From NCBI RefSeq assembly GCF_050908995.1, contig NC_135122.1, forward strand, positions 155,001-219,000: a stretch of DNA of 64,000 nucleotides, given 5' to 3'. Below are positions 51,913 to 63,391 of the stretch, piece by piece. The stretch's first letter is position 1. Each line of letters opens with the position of its first letter. Position numbers and translations under genes: made by a program. This DNA comes from Andrena cerasifolii (Eukaryota; Arthropoda; Insecta; Hymenoptera; Andrenidae). Below the pieces are notes generated by a model. It was given only the letters and a program-made list of their open reading frames with translations, ran no database searches and was not told the DNA's origin.

Positions 51913-52590
51913 TAGGGACCACGGTATGGTACGTGTAGTAAAAAGACACGTGTACACGGGTACACGTGTATTACATATATCCGTACCTCGATCCGTGTAG
52001 CTTTTAGTACACGGGTACCCGTGCACTATTTCACGTGTATTTAAATACACGTGTATTAACGTCTTTGTGTATTTTGATCAGAATTGGGCATTAACTACGG
52101 GAGAATGGGCAATGGCGGTCACTTAAGCAATAAGTGTAATAAAACCGAGTGATGTTTTTCAATTTTAAGGATTATCGTTGCGTCTAAAAAGAAGCTCGCT
52201 TATTACCAGTAATGCCTTAATTTTTTCTATCAAAATAGGTAATCGATTAAATAAATCTTGTTAATTTTATAATTGTGTTATTAGTTACAATCTGAAAATT
52301 TGTAAAACCATACTTTCCGCATATTATTCTAGTAAATATATTTAAATACATTAATTCTTTTATGAATTTCGCAATCCCCCAGAGTTCTGGGATATCTATA
52401 GATATTAAAAATCAGACGAATCAAAATACGGATACGTTAATATACGTGTATTTATAAATACACGAGTATCTAAATTCACGTGAAGTAGTGCACGGGTACC
52501 CGTGTAGTAAAAGATACACGGATTCAGGGACAGATACGTTTAATATACGTGTACACGTGTATTTAAATACACGTGAAATAGGGATCTCTA
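51913..52590. mobile_element. 678-bp hAT-like MITE rich in ACACGTGT words
   Basis: The ends TAGGGACCACGG and the inverse of TAGAGATCCC are weakly inverse, and both halves have many ACACGTGTATTTAAATACACGTG units. Octamers CTCCCTAA (51905-51912) and CTCCCTAT (52591-52598) match at seven of eight. The uninterrupted copy at 20313-20320 has CTCCCTAT at this position, which confirms the insertion point. Confidence 0.75.
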
Positions 52591-53202
52591 CTCCCTATGG
52601 TTCAAATTTAGTCTAGCAACTTTCACTCCTCCTAACCTAACCAATCCAACTTACATCCCTCCCAAAAGAACCGGCCATCCGAGCATAGATACAAGTGCGA
52701 AATAAAAGTAACGGTGCGCTTCTCAATACCGCAGATGCACCTACCTAAGTAGCATTTCTGACGGAAATAATTGTCCAGCTTTTGGGCCTGCGAACCCTGT
52801 CGTAGACGTTTGGCAGGTAGGTATCAGTTTCAACAGGCAATGCCACCCGTGGCGCCAGTAACACCGACCCCGGTCCTTGCTATTCCAGAGGGTTTTCTTC
52901 CAGTGAAAATCAGTAATTTTGCAAGCGCAATATCTTAAAAACCAGTGGAAATAAAGTGTATACATTAAAGCTTATTGAATTTGTCTTGGAACGCACTATC
53001 AACTCAGGTCTTCAAAAAAAATAGTTCCATTTGAAAAACCGAACTTGACCATCGTATCTTTTAAAATAATAATAAAAAGAAAAATCGTCTCGGCTAATAA
53101 ATTGGCCCTTCCGAACCATTCAATTACATATTTTTAAAATTTTTTTATCTCCAATACTTTAGGAGATATCGCGCTGTCCAGTCTTAGGTGGGACACCCTG
53201 TA

Positions 53203-54245
53203 TGTGTGGAACACACAGACTGGCAATATCTTGCAGTTACTAGATCTAGCGACTTCTGAGCTCTCATAGCGTACTCCACGCGTTGAGAGACACTGATCTA
53301 TGGAGTAATCAATTAGGGAATGTAGGGGTTTCTTTGTAGGAGGATGATGTCAATCTAAATAACCAATAAAATTGCTGCTAGATACAAATACTGATTAGTA
53401 ACTCTTATATCAATGCAAATACATATTTTAATAATAATTACTAGTTAAATTTTACTTTTCTCTAACAATGTGTTAGCAAGATGTGTACAACCATTTACAT
53501 TTCGATAAACTGCAATCACATGTGTATTCATTTCCTCAATGATTATTTCATGGATAAGTTATGTTCTAAAAAAAGTAAGCATGAAACATGATAACTATTT
53601 ATTAGGGTGGTGGCAAGAAATCGATGTCCAAATTTCTTTGACGGGAACCCCTAAAATGTTGTCAATTGGTGTATAAACGAGATTGTTAAAGTTGCAGCTC
53701 GATCGGATAACGTTATGACCTGCCTTATCAGCTCGATAGTATTAAAAAGCAGTTTAAAAAAAAAAAAAATCCGCTATAAAATTAGAACGGTTCATCCTAG
53801 GAACGTGTTTTCTTTTTAGTTATGTAGTGAATGTTCTTGGCTTCAATTTTCACTCAAACAACTTGTTTAACAAACGTACAGATCGGAAAATACATTGGCT
53901 TTTTCGAGGACCGGTGCTGTTCCGGACCTGGAAAATCGACTCTCAAAAAAATGTGAAAATTCACTTGTTCCTTTTTAACAAAATAGATTTTTAACTAGGT
54001 AGGTGAAAGGATGGATTGGTTTAGAGGGGGGGGGGGAGAAGAAAGGCAAATATCGACATACTAATCAATTATTTAATATAATAAAACCATAATGAATTCA
54101 AAATATTGAACTTAATTATTACAAAAACAACCTTCAGAAATAGCAAGTAGTAACATCAGAACAGGTTTCATGTCTAAATTAAATATTGATTATAAATTAA
54201 TATATAATATAAATATATATTATTTTATATATTATTAATAATATA
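53203..54245. other. AT-rich, no gene seen
   Basis: A homopolymer A run near 53755-53769 and a G run near 54029-54038 are present; (TA)n-like words lie at 54195-54245. Nothing recognisable. Confidence 0.4.
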
Positions 54246-56066
54246 CACTCCTCACATTAATTAAAGGATCATCTCTAGGAGCCCGAAAAATAGGAGCAAG
54301 TTTACATGGTCATAACTCCGGTAAAAATAGTTGTATCGATATTTTAAAAATATGGTTTGAAAGCGTGGAATCTCTACTGTCAGCTGTTTTTTTTTTAAAT
54401 TTTAGATGCATTGCTTTTCAGCAAAGTTATAGTAATATAAAGAGCACTTGGTCAATTTTATAAAATTTTCTTCAACTTTGCGATGTTCCACGGCGTGCAA
54501 GAATTTATTTACACACATTCCATTTACACTACTCGAAAACGACCACTTTCTTGTATAAAACCAGAATAATATATATCTTGTGCGATTTATTTTGGCCAAC
54601 TTATTCAACTTTGAAGCAAAAATCGTTTTTTTTTTATTTAGTTGCTTCTAGCAAGTGATCCACTCATCGTATAACGTTCCTGAAAAGACAGTAGAAAGAT
54701 CAGACTTTCCTCTTTAAGACGCATCTCCGACTTTTTCGATTAGGTTAAAATTTCGGTCTCTGCTGTCCTTTTCAAAATAAGCTTAAAAATTGCACAAATT
54801 CCATTTTCTCTTTAACTCGCTGTATCTTCGCGCGGAATGATCAGAACATCATTGACTCAAGCTCATTTTAAAGCGGAAAGTCTGCCGATTCTTTTGAGTG
54901 GCACCGGAACCCGTTGTGATAATTGTTTACCTGTGTCCTTTTATGTTGAAGTTATCGTTTCGGAAAAATAAGGCTACAACGGTAATGTACCGGTTCTTGT
55001 TTCTATCCCCACCCGCCTACTTACGTAGGCGAAAGTGAGCCGAACTACGGCGACCTGGAAGCACCCTGATGTTTCAACTTCTGCTACTGCCAGATACACA
55101 CACACGCATGCACGCACGCACACACAGTGCGCTCGTCAAAACGAACGCATACATGCCGCCTAGTAGCCGCAAAACTTTTTGTCCCGTGTGAACTGCTTCA
55201 TATAAATTTATGTTCTGCTAAGACGCGCGCGGCAGGTTGCTGCGGCGGCAAACTGTCGCAAACCGCTCGTCTGCACCACGTCATTAGGTGACGCCAATGC
55301 CGGCGGTACTGCATTCACGGCTGTCATTCGGCCGCTGAAACCACAGCTTCTTCCGAAACGGTAACTTCAAATATAAAGGCCGCAGGTAAAAAATTACTGC
55401 AGCGGGCTCCGGTGGCACTCAAAAGAATCGGCAGAGTCTCCGCGTTAAAATGAGCTTAAGACATTGATGTTCCGATCATCCCGCGCGAAGATGCAGTAAG
55501 TTGAAGAGAAAATGGAATTTGTGCAATTTTTAAGCATATTTTGGAAAGGACATCAGAGACCGAAATTTTAACCGAATCGAAAAAGTCGAAGATGCGTCTT
55601 AAAGAGGAAAGACTGATCTTTCTATTGCTTTTTTATGAACGTTCTACGATGATTCATTCGCTTGCTAGGAGCAACTAAATTTAAAAAAAACGGTTTTTGC
55701 TTCAAAGTTGAATAAGTTGGCCAAAATAAATCGCACAAGATATATATTATTCTGGTTTTACACAAGAAAGTGGTCGTTTTCGACTGGTGTAAATAGAATC
55801 TGTGTAAAAAATGTTATTCCCCCCTTGGAACATCGCAAAGTTGAAGAATTTTTTTTTAAATTGACCAATTGCTCTTTATATCGTTATAACTTTGCCGAAA
55901 AGCAATACAGCTAAAATTAAAAAAAGCAGCTGAAAGTAGAGATTCCACGCTTTCAAACCATATTTTTAAAATATCGATACAACTATTTTTCCTAGAGTTA
56001 TGACCATGTGAACTTGCCCCTATTTTCGGGCTCCTAGAGGTGATCCTTCAATTAATGTGAGGAGTG
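54246..56066. mobile_element. 1.82-kb TA-flanked palindrome with mirrored 68-codon frame
   Basis: CACTCCTCACATTAATTAAA at the left and its inverse at the right, flanked by TA (54244-54245, 56067-56068). Arms of about 730 bp pair with moderate divergence around a 360-bp unpaired, GC-richer centre (about 54976-55340). Each arm carries the same 68-codon open frame (54402-54608 minus, 55708-55914 plus) beginning KLAKINRTRYILFWFYTRKW after two codons, with about a quarter of residues changed. Without a family match or ATG start, I treat these as arm sequence. Confidence 0.75.
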
Positions 56067-56086
56067 TATATATTAATAATAATATA

Positions 56087-56734
56087 CAGGGTGTAAACGG
56101 TATACGTAGCGATATTTTAGGGGGTGGTAGGGGAGGTCCAATGGAACATATAAGGTCCTATGACATAGTGTACGATCTGTCTCCATTTTACAGTAATAAT
56201 GCCTTAAAGTTTGCACCATGCGTTTGAAACGGATAGTAGCTTGCGCATATTGGTGAGACTGCCACATTGAAATAGGGTGTTGATCTTTGACCTTCCATGT
56301 AATTCCCAAAGTGGTGTCTTTTTCGGAAGGAAAAACTCTTAACGGTGATCCTCCAGCTACTCGACTCAAGGAGATGCCGTCTGGTACCCCGTGCGAAGAC
56401 AACACCCCGTGATGTCTCACCGCATGTTTATGACTTTTGACCCTCGAAGGAGTTGGAATCAGGGCTTGAATAGGTTTCGAAAATAACTGTTTCAAACTGT
56501 TATATAAAGGTTCTGACTATTCTTATATAGTGTGATATTTAGTTTCTTTATAACGGTTATTCCGAATAAAGGTTCTGCATAACTCTTTCAAGAACCGAAA
56601 TCTTTATAATAACGGTTTCAAGCCCTGGTTGGAATACACATTAAGATGTGAGAACTCTTCCAGCTCCGCATTTCTCATCAGATCTCTGTGAAAACGACGG
56701 CAATCGATACCTTTCATCATCTTTTGGTTGTCAT
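56087..56734. repeat. CAGGGTGTAAACGGTATACG repeat, interrupted by a hAT MITE
   Basis: Starts CAGGGTGTAAACGG after TA and continues with GATATTTTAGGGGGTGGTAG, a pattern seen in other insect repeats. No matching right terminus is visible. The minus-strand ORF over 56073-56495 has no domain I know. Confidence 0.45.
56460..56627. mobile_element. 168-bp hAT MITE with perfect 8-bp duplication
   Basis: CAGGGCTTGAA at the left and TTCAAGCCCTG at the right are exact inverses. GTTGGAAT is duplicated exactly (56452-56459 and 56628-56635). The interior has AACGGTT and AACCTTTAT words. Non-coding. Confidence 0.9.
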
Positions 56735-58775
56735 TTACAGTGAATAACGAATAAAACATAAATCGAGGAAAATCATGTCAAACGTAAAAAGACGAATACA
56801 TATTTTTTTTTTTAAAGCAGAATCGAAAATAATAATTATTTGAAGTGAGAGGACAAGAAATACGTAAATTTCGTTTTCAAATAACGCATAAATGAAAAGG
56901 TAATGTAACAGGAAATGAACGAATAATGATCGTAATTCGTTATTGTGATAAAAATCCGTAGTTCAATAACGGCAAACACTGTTGTTGATAATGAATACGT
57001 CTGTTTAAAAACGCCGAAGAAAAATTTACGTACGGAAATTTGGGGAATTATTGCCGGAAATAAGCCATAACCTGCGTTAAATTTGAAAAATAATAATCAC
57101 CAATAGAGTAACTAAAACTCACCTTTTCGGAAATTCACCTGCAGTTTAAAAACCTGCGTCACTAGGTCACTGAACCGATCCTGGTCATCGACGGACGCGC
57201 GCATTGCACAGATGGTCTCAGGTATAAAGTTAAAGAGTTAAGAGTCGCAACATCAAGTGCGTTTGGGTTAATGTACCGAATATTCACTTCACTGCACAGC
57301 TAGGTACTAACACTCATCACTTAATTTATTTTTCATGTAACGCGTTGTTCCTACGTTATAAAAAATGGTGGAAATGAATTTTCACTTGGCGTTCGGAGCC
57401 GTGGGTATTCCCGTGTAAATTCTCGCGCAGCAGCACTTGTGCCCCGTTGTTTGAGGCGTCCACCCAGAACATCACGTAATATTCTTGAGCTGAGAACATT
57501 TCTGCGACGTGATTGCTAGCTGGCTGACAGGATTTTTTCCAAGCAACTTCTTCTACCCCGAAGTAGTTCCTCCCGTTCCATTATGACTTACCTCCTACCA
57601 GGACATTTGCGAAACACACGTACTTCGCAGAAGTGCAACGAACGAACCATCGTTCACTTTCACAAAAGTCCGCGCTCCGTCCTTTTACTGCCAATGTACC
57701 CATTGCTTCGAGATAGACATCAGACACCACGTGTTTCGGTTCGAAAAAAGAAAATGCACACCATTCCTATTTCTCTTTTCTGATACCCTGAGTTCACGTC
57801 TGCTATGAGGCGGAACCAGTTAAGCCATAAATTACTCAAAACTGTTGAATACCTTTCTTTACCGCCGACTCGCGGGACAATACAGTCATAAACCGCGACC
57901 CTGGCGAAATGCTCTGGCCAATCAGCCTGATTAATATTTGGGAACTAGAAATTACAAAGTATTATCCGACATCAATACGCCTCGCGGAGAGACACAGGAA
58001 GAAATGGAGTACCTATATATGTAGTTTTCCACTAATTTTTATAACGTAGGAACAACACGTTCCATGAAAAATAAATTAAGTGAACAGTAGAAGTGCAATG
58101 AAGTGAGTATTCGGTACATTAGCCCGCACGAACTTGACGTTGCGACTCGTAACTTTGGGTGGTGTCATGTACCTCGGGCCAGCTGTGCGCGTCCGTCGAT
58201 GACCAGGATCGGTTCAGTCACCTACTAAGTGGCACAGGTTTTCAAGCTGCAGGTGAATTTCCGAAAGGGTGAGATTTAGTTACTTTAGTAGTGATTATTA
58301 TTTTTTAAATTTAACGCAGGCTTTGGCTTATTTCCGGAGATAATTCTCCAAATTACCGTACGTAAATTTTTCTTCTTATTTTCGATTCTTCTAATAAAAA
58401 ACTGTGTATTTGTCTTTTTACTATTGCGAGATAGGAAGTAGGCCGACTACCCAAAAGCTGAAATGTCACAGGGGTAAGGGGAATCGCACGCTCGCTCCAC
58501 CCAATCCCTTGCAACTAAGTCCGTCGCGTAACGCAGAACACGAACGAAACAAATCACGACAGCCCGCGGATATTGACAACCGCCAGGAACCTAAAAGTAG
58601 GATTTCTTGGAGGGGATATGGTGGTGCGAGCGGGCGATTCCCCTTGCCCCTGTGACATTTCAGCTTTTGGATAGTCGGCCTACTTCTCATCTCGCAATAG
58701 TACGTTATAGATGATTTTCATTCATTTATCCTTTATTCATTAATTTCTTTTATTTGTTACGCCTTTTTCATTTGC
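56735..58775. mobile_element. Diverged fold-back element of the 6356-9924 family, ends missing
   Basis: The left arm, from about 56735 (ACGAATACATA, AAGCAGAATCG, TTTGAAGTGAGAGGACAAG), pairs with the right arm ending about 58775, and the centre (57900-58020, GGCCAATCAGCCTGATTAAT) matches 8190-8215. The CAGGGTG termini are lost. A 280-bp MITE has inserted in the right arm at 58421. Confidence 0.65.
58421..58700. mobile_element. 280-bp TA-flanked MITE
   Basis: CTATTGCGAGAT and ATCTCGCAATAG are exact inverse ends flanked by TA (58419-58420, 58701-58702). Arms (GTAGGCCGACTA, AAAGCTGAAATGTCACAGGG) pair over about 90 bases. Comparing with 3645-3665, the host sequence is continuous once the insert and one TA are taken out. 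Confidence 0.8.
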
Positions 58776-59862
58776 CATTTGTTCGCTACGCCGCCGGGCG
58801 ATTGTAATCGCTTTCCGCAAGACGTTGTACACACGAAATGCAACTATCTTCGCTCGCCACAAAACTCTATAGGTTTACTCTGGAGTTGCAGTTTCGATCT
58901 TACGTCATTAGGAAAATATAGCTCTGTCCATTACTTTGTTTACGTTCTGAGCATTGCCAAAGCGGCGTTGCTTAAGAGTATCATGTAGCCCCGAATGCTG
59001 AAGACTGTCCGCGCAATGGGTACATTTTTGGCGCGGCGTCTCGTTCAACAGGAGCTTTGCACCGAAGAGAATCGTCGTAGAGAAAGGATTAATAAGATGG
59101 GAAACCCTCTTTCCTATCATTTTCAAAACTATCCACGATAAGAGTTATTCGAACCTTGAATAGCGAGTACATAATGTATGTAGGATTGATTAATTTGGAC
59201 GAAGCGTAGGTTTTCCCCAAAACTCATGACGTGTCCGGGGGTTTCCGCGTTGCCCACATAAGGTAATAAAACATTACTGCAGTCGATATGCGGACGGCTC
59301 GGCGGATGTTAAGCTCTTTATATTAAGTAGTTTATACTAGTATTGTACTCAAATACCCTTAGAAATAAGTTTTCTTCGTTTAATATTGTCCACCCATAAC
59401 GAAACTCTGTCTTTCAATATTTTGTACAGCCGGATACCCGTTTCGCTTTATAGCTTCCATTGTTTAGTATTTTCTATCATTCAAATATTTTCTTCACCTC
59501 ACACAATAGGCAAAGGTCCCGTCATCTGGTCGACAGTGGGTCTCGTCCATGCGGTAGGTACTACCGAAGCACCGAACAACGGGGTCATAAACCCGCACCG
59601 TCGGCAGACGCCCGCGTTTTCGGCGTGGCCAAGTTAATCCTTGACCTTGCAATTTATTACTTTTACCTACACGTATCACTCTACAAACGAGTGTCTGATA
59701 TTGAAATGAAATTCATTACTATTTCGAAACATGGTTACAATTATAAACATTTTCACCGTATTACTGTAACCCGTGTTAAACGGGTTGCTCGGGTTATAAA
59801 TGCCGGATATTACTCGGTTAGGCAGGTTATTCTGCGATACTGAGTACCGAACCCGGTACGGG
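58776..59862. other. Unassigned DNA with short ORFs
   Basis: Several short frames (for example 59460-59843 plus) have no recognisable domain. GC is higher at 59500-59640. No repeats with clear ends seen. Confidence 0.4.
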
Positions 59863-59971
59863 TTAAGGGGTCATTCTGGTAATCACGCCGCAAAATTCGG
59901 CAACATTCAGGTTTTTTTTTCTCACTGAATACAATGAATAACAGTGTCAAATATTTGTTTTCATTTATTAA

Positions 59972-60454
59972 GCTACTTGTAATGTATACGGAATAATTTT
60001 TTAAATACACTTTTAATTGTGTTTTTTCAATGTTATGTGGAGTTCAAAATCGCGGCTTTGAAAAGAAATACCTCCCTGGCGGGAGTGATTTAAGGTCACA
60101 GACTCATCTGAAACAAAAAAACCAAGTTGATTCTTAATCATTATGAGTACCACTATCGCAGGTGCCAGAATTAGCCTTTAAGTTTCGGAATTTTTCATTC
60201 TTACTTGAAGTTTGAATGCGCGTAGTTTTGTTAAATTTTGACTTACGTGGCTAATTCTGGCACCTGCGATAGTGGTACTCATAATGATAAAGAATCAGTT
60301 TGGTTTTTTTTGTCTCAGATGAGTCTGTGAGCTTAAATCACTCCCGCCAGAGAGGTATTTCTTTTCAAAGCCGCGATTTTGAACTCCGCATAACATTGAA
60401 AAGACACAATTAAAAGTGTATTTAAAAAATTGTTCCGTATACATTATAAGTAGC
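59972..60454. mobile_element. 483-bp palindrome nested in the TTAA element
   Basis: Ends GCTACTTGTAATGTATACGG and CCGTATACATTATAAGTAGC are inverse; TTAA flanks both sides (59968-59971, 60455-60458). The arms pair almost to the centre near 60213 (CACTATCGCAGGTGCCAGAATTAG and complement). The opposite host arm (62640-62665) lacks it, so it inserted after the outer element formed. Confidence 0.8.
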
Positions 60455-60714
60455 TTAACCCGCCAGTAGTCGCGTCTAAAAGTTTTACACGAGCGGGCGC
60501 GTCGTGTACTCGGCACACGAGGGTCTGTTTTGGCTGAAAAAAAAAGTTTTACCGTGATGTATTCTACCCAGAACCCCTATGTATTCTTCCAGCGGAAATT
60601 TTTGCATCATGCTACGTACTTGTCACGTTCAAATTCAGTTTAGAACTGTCCATGATTGAATGAAAACGAAAGTAAGCTGCATATCCTGCCGGAGAGCGCG
60701 CTCGTGTACTCACA

Positions 60715-61150
60715 AGGTTCCTGACGTGTCCGTCGCCGATTACTTTGGTTTTTGGATATGTTTTAGAGGACAGAAAAATAAGAAACAGGTCTCTTTTTAT
60801 TTTGGCGTGTTTGCATGTTTAGGGGGTGATACTACCCCTTAAAGGTTTTCAGGTGTTCGTCTCCGATTGCTTTAGTTTTTGGATATGTTTTAGAGGACAG
60901 GAAAATAAGAAACAGGTGTCTTTTTATTTTGGCCTGTTTGTATGTTTAGGGGGAGAAACCACTCCTCAAATTTCGTAAGAATTTAAAAAACCAAAGCAAT
61001 CGGAGACAACCACCTGAAAACCTTTGAGGGGAGGTTTCTCACCCCCCAAACATGCAAACAGGCTAAAATAAAAAGACACCTGTTTCTTATTTTTCTGTTC
61101 TCTAAACCATATCCAAAAACCAAAGCAATCGGAGACGGACACCTGGGAAA
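60715..61150. repeat. Two direct and one inverted copy of a ~125-bp unit
   Basis: TTTTTGGATATGTTTTAGAG, the following GGACAG and AATAAGAAACAGG segments occur near 60750 and 60877 in direct order (period about 127) and inverted near 60970-61145. They fill the centre of the TTAA element. Confidence 0.75.
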
Positions 61151-61166
61151 CTTGTGAGTACACGGG

Positions 61167-62423
61167 TGTAACAGTTTCGAGCGTGATGTAACGCTTCTTA
61201 CAGGATTTCAGGATTAGTTCGAGTGGCGTGCGATAAAGAATTAAAATTCAAGAACAAGAATTTAACTTAATAGTGTTTATTCAGGAAAACACTTGTGAAT
61301 TATACAAACAAACATAAATTAACTCTTTATAATTTTAAAGGAATTATAATAATTAAATAGGTTGCGACTCTCGGTCGGTACAAAGAAATAAAGTTGATCG
61401 TCTTGGGTTGCGACTCTCGGTCGGTACAAAAGAACGCCCGTTTGATCGATCAATTTGATATATATATAACTTAAATGTCTAATAATAACGTCTTAGTCGA
61501 TAGAATGAATTGGATTATGAATAGTGACTCTCGGTCAATATAGAATGATAATAGGTTTATGTAATAGTTTAGGATTTAGGAATTGAATATGTTAAGTTGA
61601 GATACGTTTTGAATTGTTCTCCGTTTCATCAGGGGCAGGTTTGCCACCTGGAGTGATCTCAGTCCCACGTTGCTCAGGAGTAATGTACAAACCTGAGAAT
61701 AAGAATTAATAACTTTGCTTCAACTAACTAAGGGGCCTACAAGGCGGCTTCCACGGCCTGAACGTCTCGCCAAACTTAGCGACTATGGCTTTAGTTGGGA
61801 CGCTCGACAGAACCGAGGGGCCTACAAAGCGGCTTCCAAAGTTGGAGCATTAATTTATGTTGGGATCAGCTATAAGCTTTAAATGATCCTTTTACATTGA
61901 ATAATTGACTGTTTGAAATAGAATTCTTGACTGGCATTGAATGAACCGAATAGAATAGAATGAATTCTCTGGGCTATCGTGCCCGTATTTATACACGTTC
62001 TGGATTTTGGGAGCGCACCAATAGGAATGGAGTTCGACTATAACGCGTCAATCATTCTCGACTCGCTCGATCTGTTTTCCAGCCGGTCTACAAATCGACT
62101 GGTTAGTGCGCAGGCGCGCGTGGAACGCTCGATTCTCCCACTCATTGCTATGCATATTTTTCTGCTTCGATCCTTACTCTCGCCGATCCGCCGATTGACT
62201 GAGGATCGCGCATGCGTTCGATTCTCCCACTCTTCATCACTCGATTCTCTCTTTCATCGCACTCATGTTTCGCGATACTCTGAGCTAATTTTAATATTAA
62301 TACAAAACACACCTTATAAAAGTAGGATTAATAAGAATATAATAAAAATATAAGTATTTAAGTACTTATTAATTGGTTTTATTAATGTGAAAAAGAAAGG
62401 CGCAGTTTTGTAGGTTTGTTACA
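61167..62423 (-). mobile_element. Solo LTR, 1257 bp
   Basis: Starts TGTAACAG and ends TGTTACA, with CGGG duplicated on both sides (61163-61166, 62424-62427). On the minus strand a TATAAATA box (61986-61993) precedes an AATAAA signal (61276-61281), giving U3-R-U5 in that direction. The inside has repeats of GGTTGCGACTCTCGGTCGGT (61361-61435) and GGGGCCTACAA[AG]GCGGCTTCC (61730-61835). No internal genes, so it is a recombined solo LTR of an LTR element not otherwise in the window. Confidence 0.8.
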
Positions 62424-62948
62424 CGGGCGCGCTCACTGGCAGGATACGCGGCATACTTTCGTTTTCGTTCAATCAGAGATACTTCCAAACTTATTCTGAA
62501 CCTGACAAGTACGTAGCATTAAGCAAAAATGTCCGCTGGAAGAAGACATAGGGGTGCTGTGTAGAATAGATCACGGTAAAACAGCTTTTTCAGCCAAAAA
62601 CTGACCTCCGTGTACTGAGTACACACGCGTGCCTGCCGGCGGGTTTATAAATGAAAACAAATTTGATATTGTTATTCATTGTATTCAGTGAGAAAAAAAT
62701 CCTGAATATTGCCGAATTTTGCGGAGTGATTACCAGAATGACCCCTTAAGCCGCGTATCGACTTCGCGGAGAATCTGGAGACTACTTACCTCGACCATGA
62801 TCACTTTGCGAAGCTGCCACGCCCGGAAACCTCACGAGGCGAAAATTAATCTTGTGGCCCGCACGACGACCAAAAGAAGATGTTCTTATGTTAGATCGAA
62901 AAATGTTTTCCTGGGAATGGGGTAGGAAACGAAATTACTCTGAAGAAG

Positions 62949-63391
62949 TATCAGTACGCCTCGCGGTGAGACACAGGAAGAAAAGAAGTAGTCCGCTGAC
63001 TGCGCGTGGTCCCGCCTGCGTCGTCCTTCCTTCAAATTAACGACAGATCACTTATCTTTCGAGTATAAACACGCGTTGAACTATCAAAACAAAAACACGC
63101 GTTCACGTGTTCCGTGCGAGAGGAGGAGATATTTCTGTGAAAAGGTGGAAACTTCGCGTCTGCAAGAAATGCAGGTCCGATTGGTCAGAATATAATCTGC
63201 TCCCTACGCCTCACCCTTTCTCGCACTGAATACGTCAGCGCGTGCTTTTGTTTTGATATTCGAGCGCGTATTTATACTCGAGAGATAAGGAATCCGTTTT
63301 TAATTTGAAGGGAGGACGAAGCAGGAGGGCCCACGCGCTGTCAGCGGACTACCCCTTTTCTTCTTGTGTCTGAACGCGAGGCATATTGATG
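62949..63391. repeat. 443-bp palindrome related to the centre of the 6356-9924 family
   Basis: GTACGCCTCGCGGTGAGACACAGG-type sequence at the left pairs with the sequence ending CGCGAGGCATATTGAT at the right; each arm carries the recurrent 65-bp block near the loop (63053-63122, 63209-63290). Relatives lie at 8040-8165 and 57960-58005. Confidence 0.6.

Larger units (their letters stand above)
51138..53200. mobile_element. Diverged, interrupted copy of the 19739-20927 fold-back element
   Basis: A short left-arm piece (51138-51181, TTTTAAAAGATACGATGGTC) is followed by foreign DNA, then the element centre (51872-51912, ATGCAAATCCGATTGGTTCT), a hAT MITE (51913-52590), and the right arm 52591-53200, ending GGACACCCTG with TA beyond. 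Most of the left arm has been replaced. Confidence 0.65.
59867..62745. mobile_element. 2.88-kb TTAA-flanked fold-back element with nested inserts
   Basis: GGGGTCATTCTGGTAATCAC and its inverse form the ends, both flanked by TTAA (59863-59866, 62746-62749). The outer arms 59867-59967 and 60459-60700 pair with 62428-62745 (for example ACTGAATACAATGAATAAC; ACGGTAAAA; AAGTACGTAGCA). Insertions: a TTAA palindrome at 59972-60454 and a solo LTR at 61167-62423. The TTAA flanks point to piggyBac or Kolobok type transposition, by inference. Confidence 0.7.

Noticed and set aside
56073..56495. 140-codon minus-strand ORF
   Set aside because: It runs through an interspersed repeat and into a MITE at 56460; no domain recognised and no reason to prefer it.
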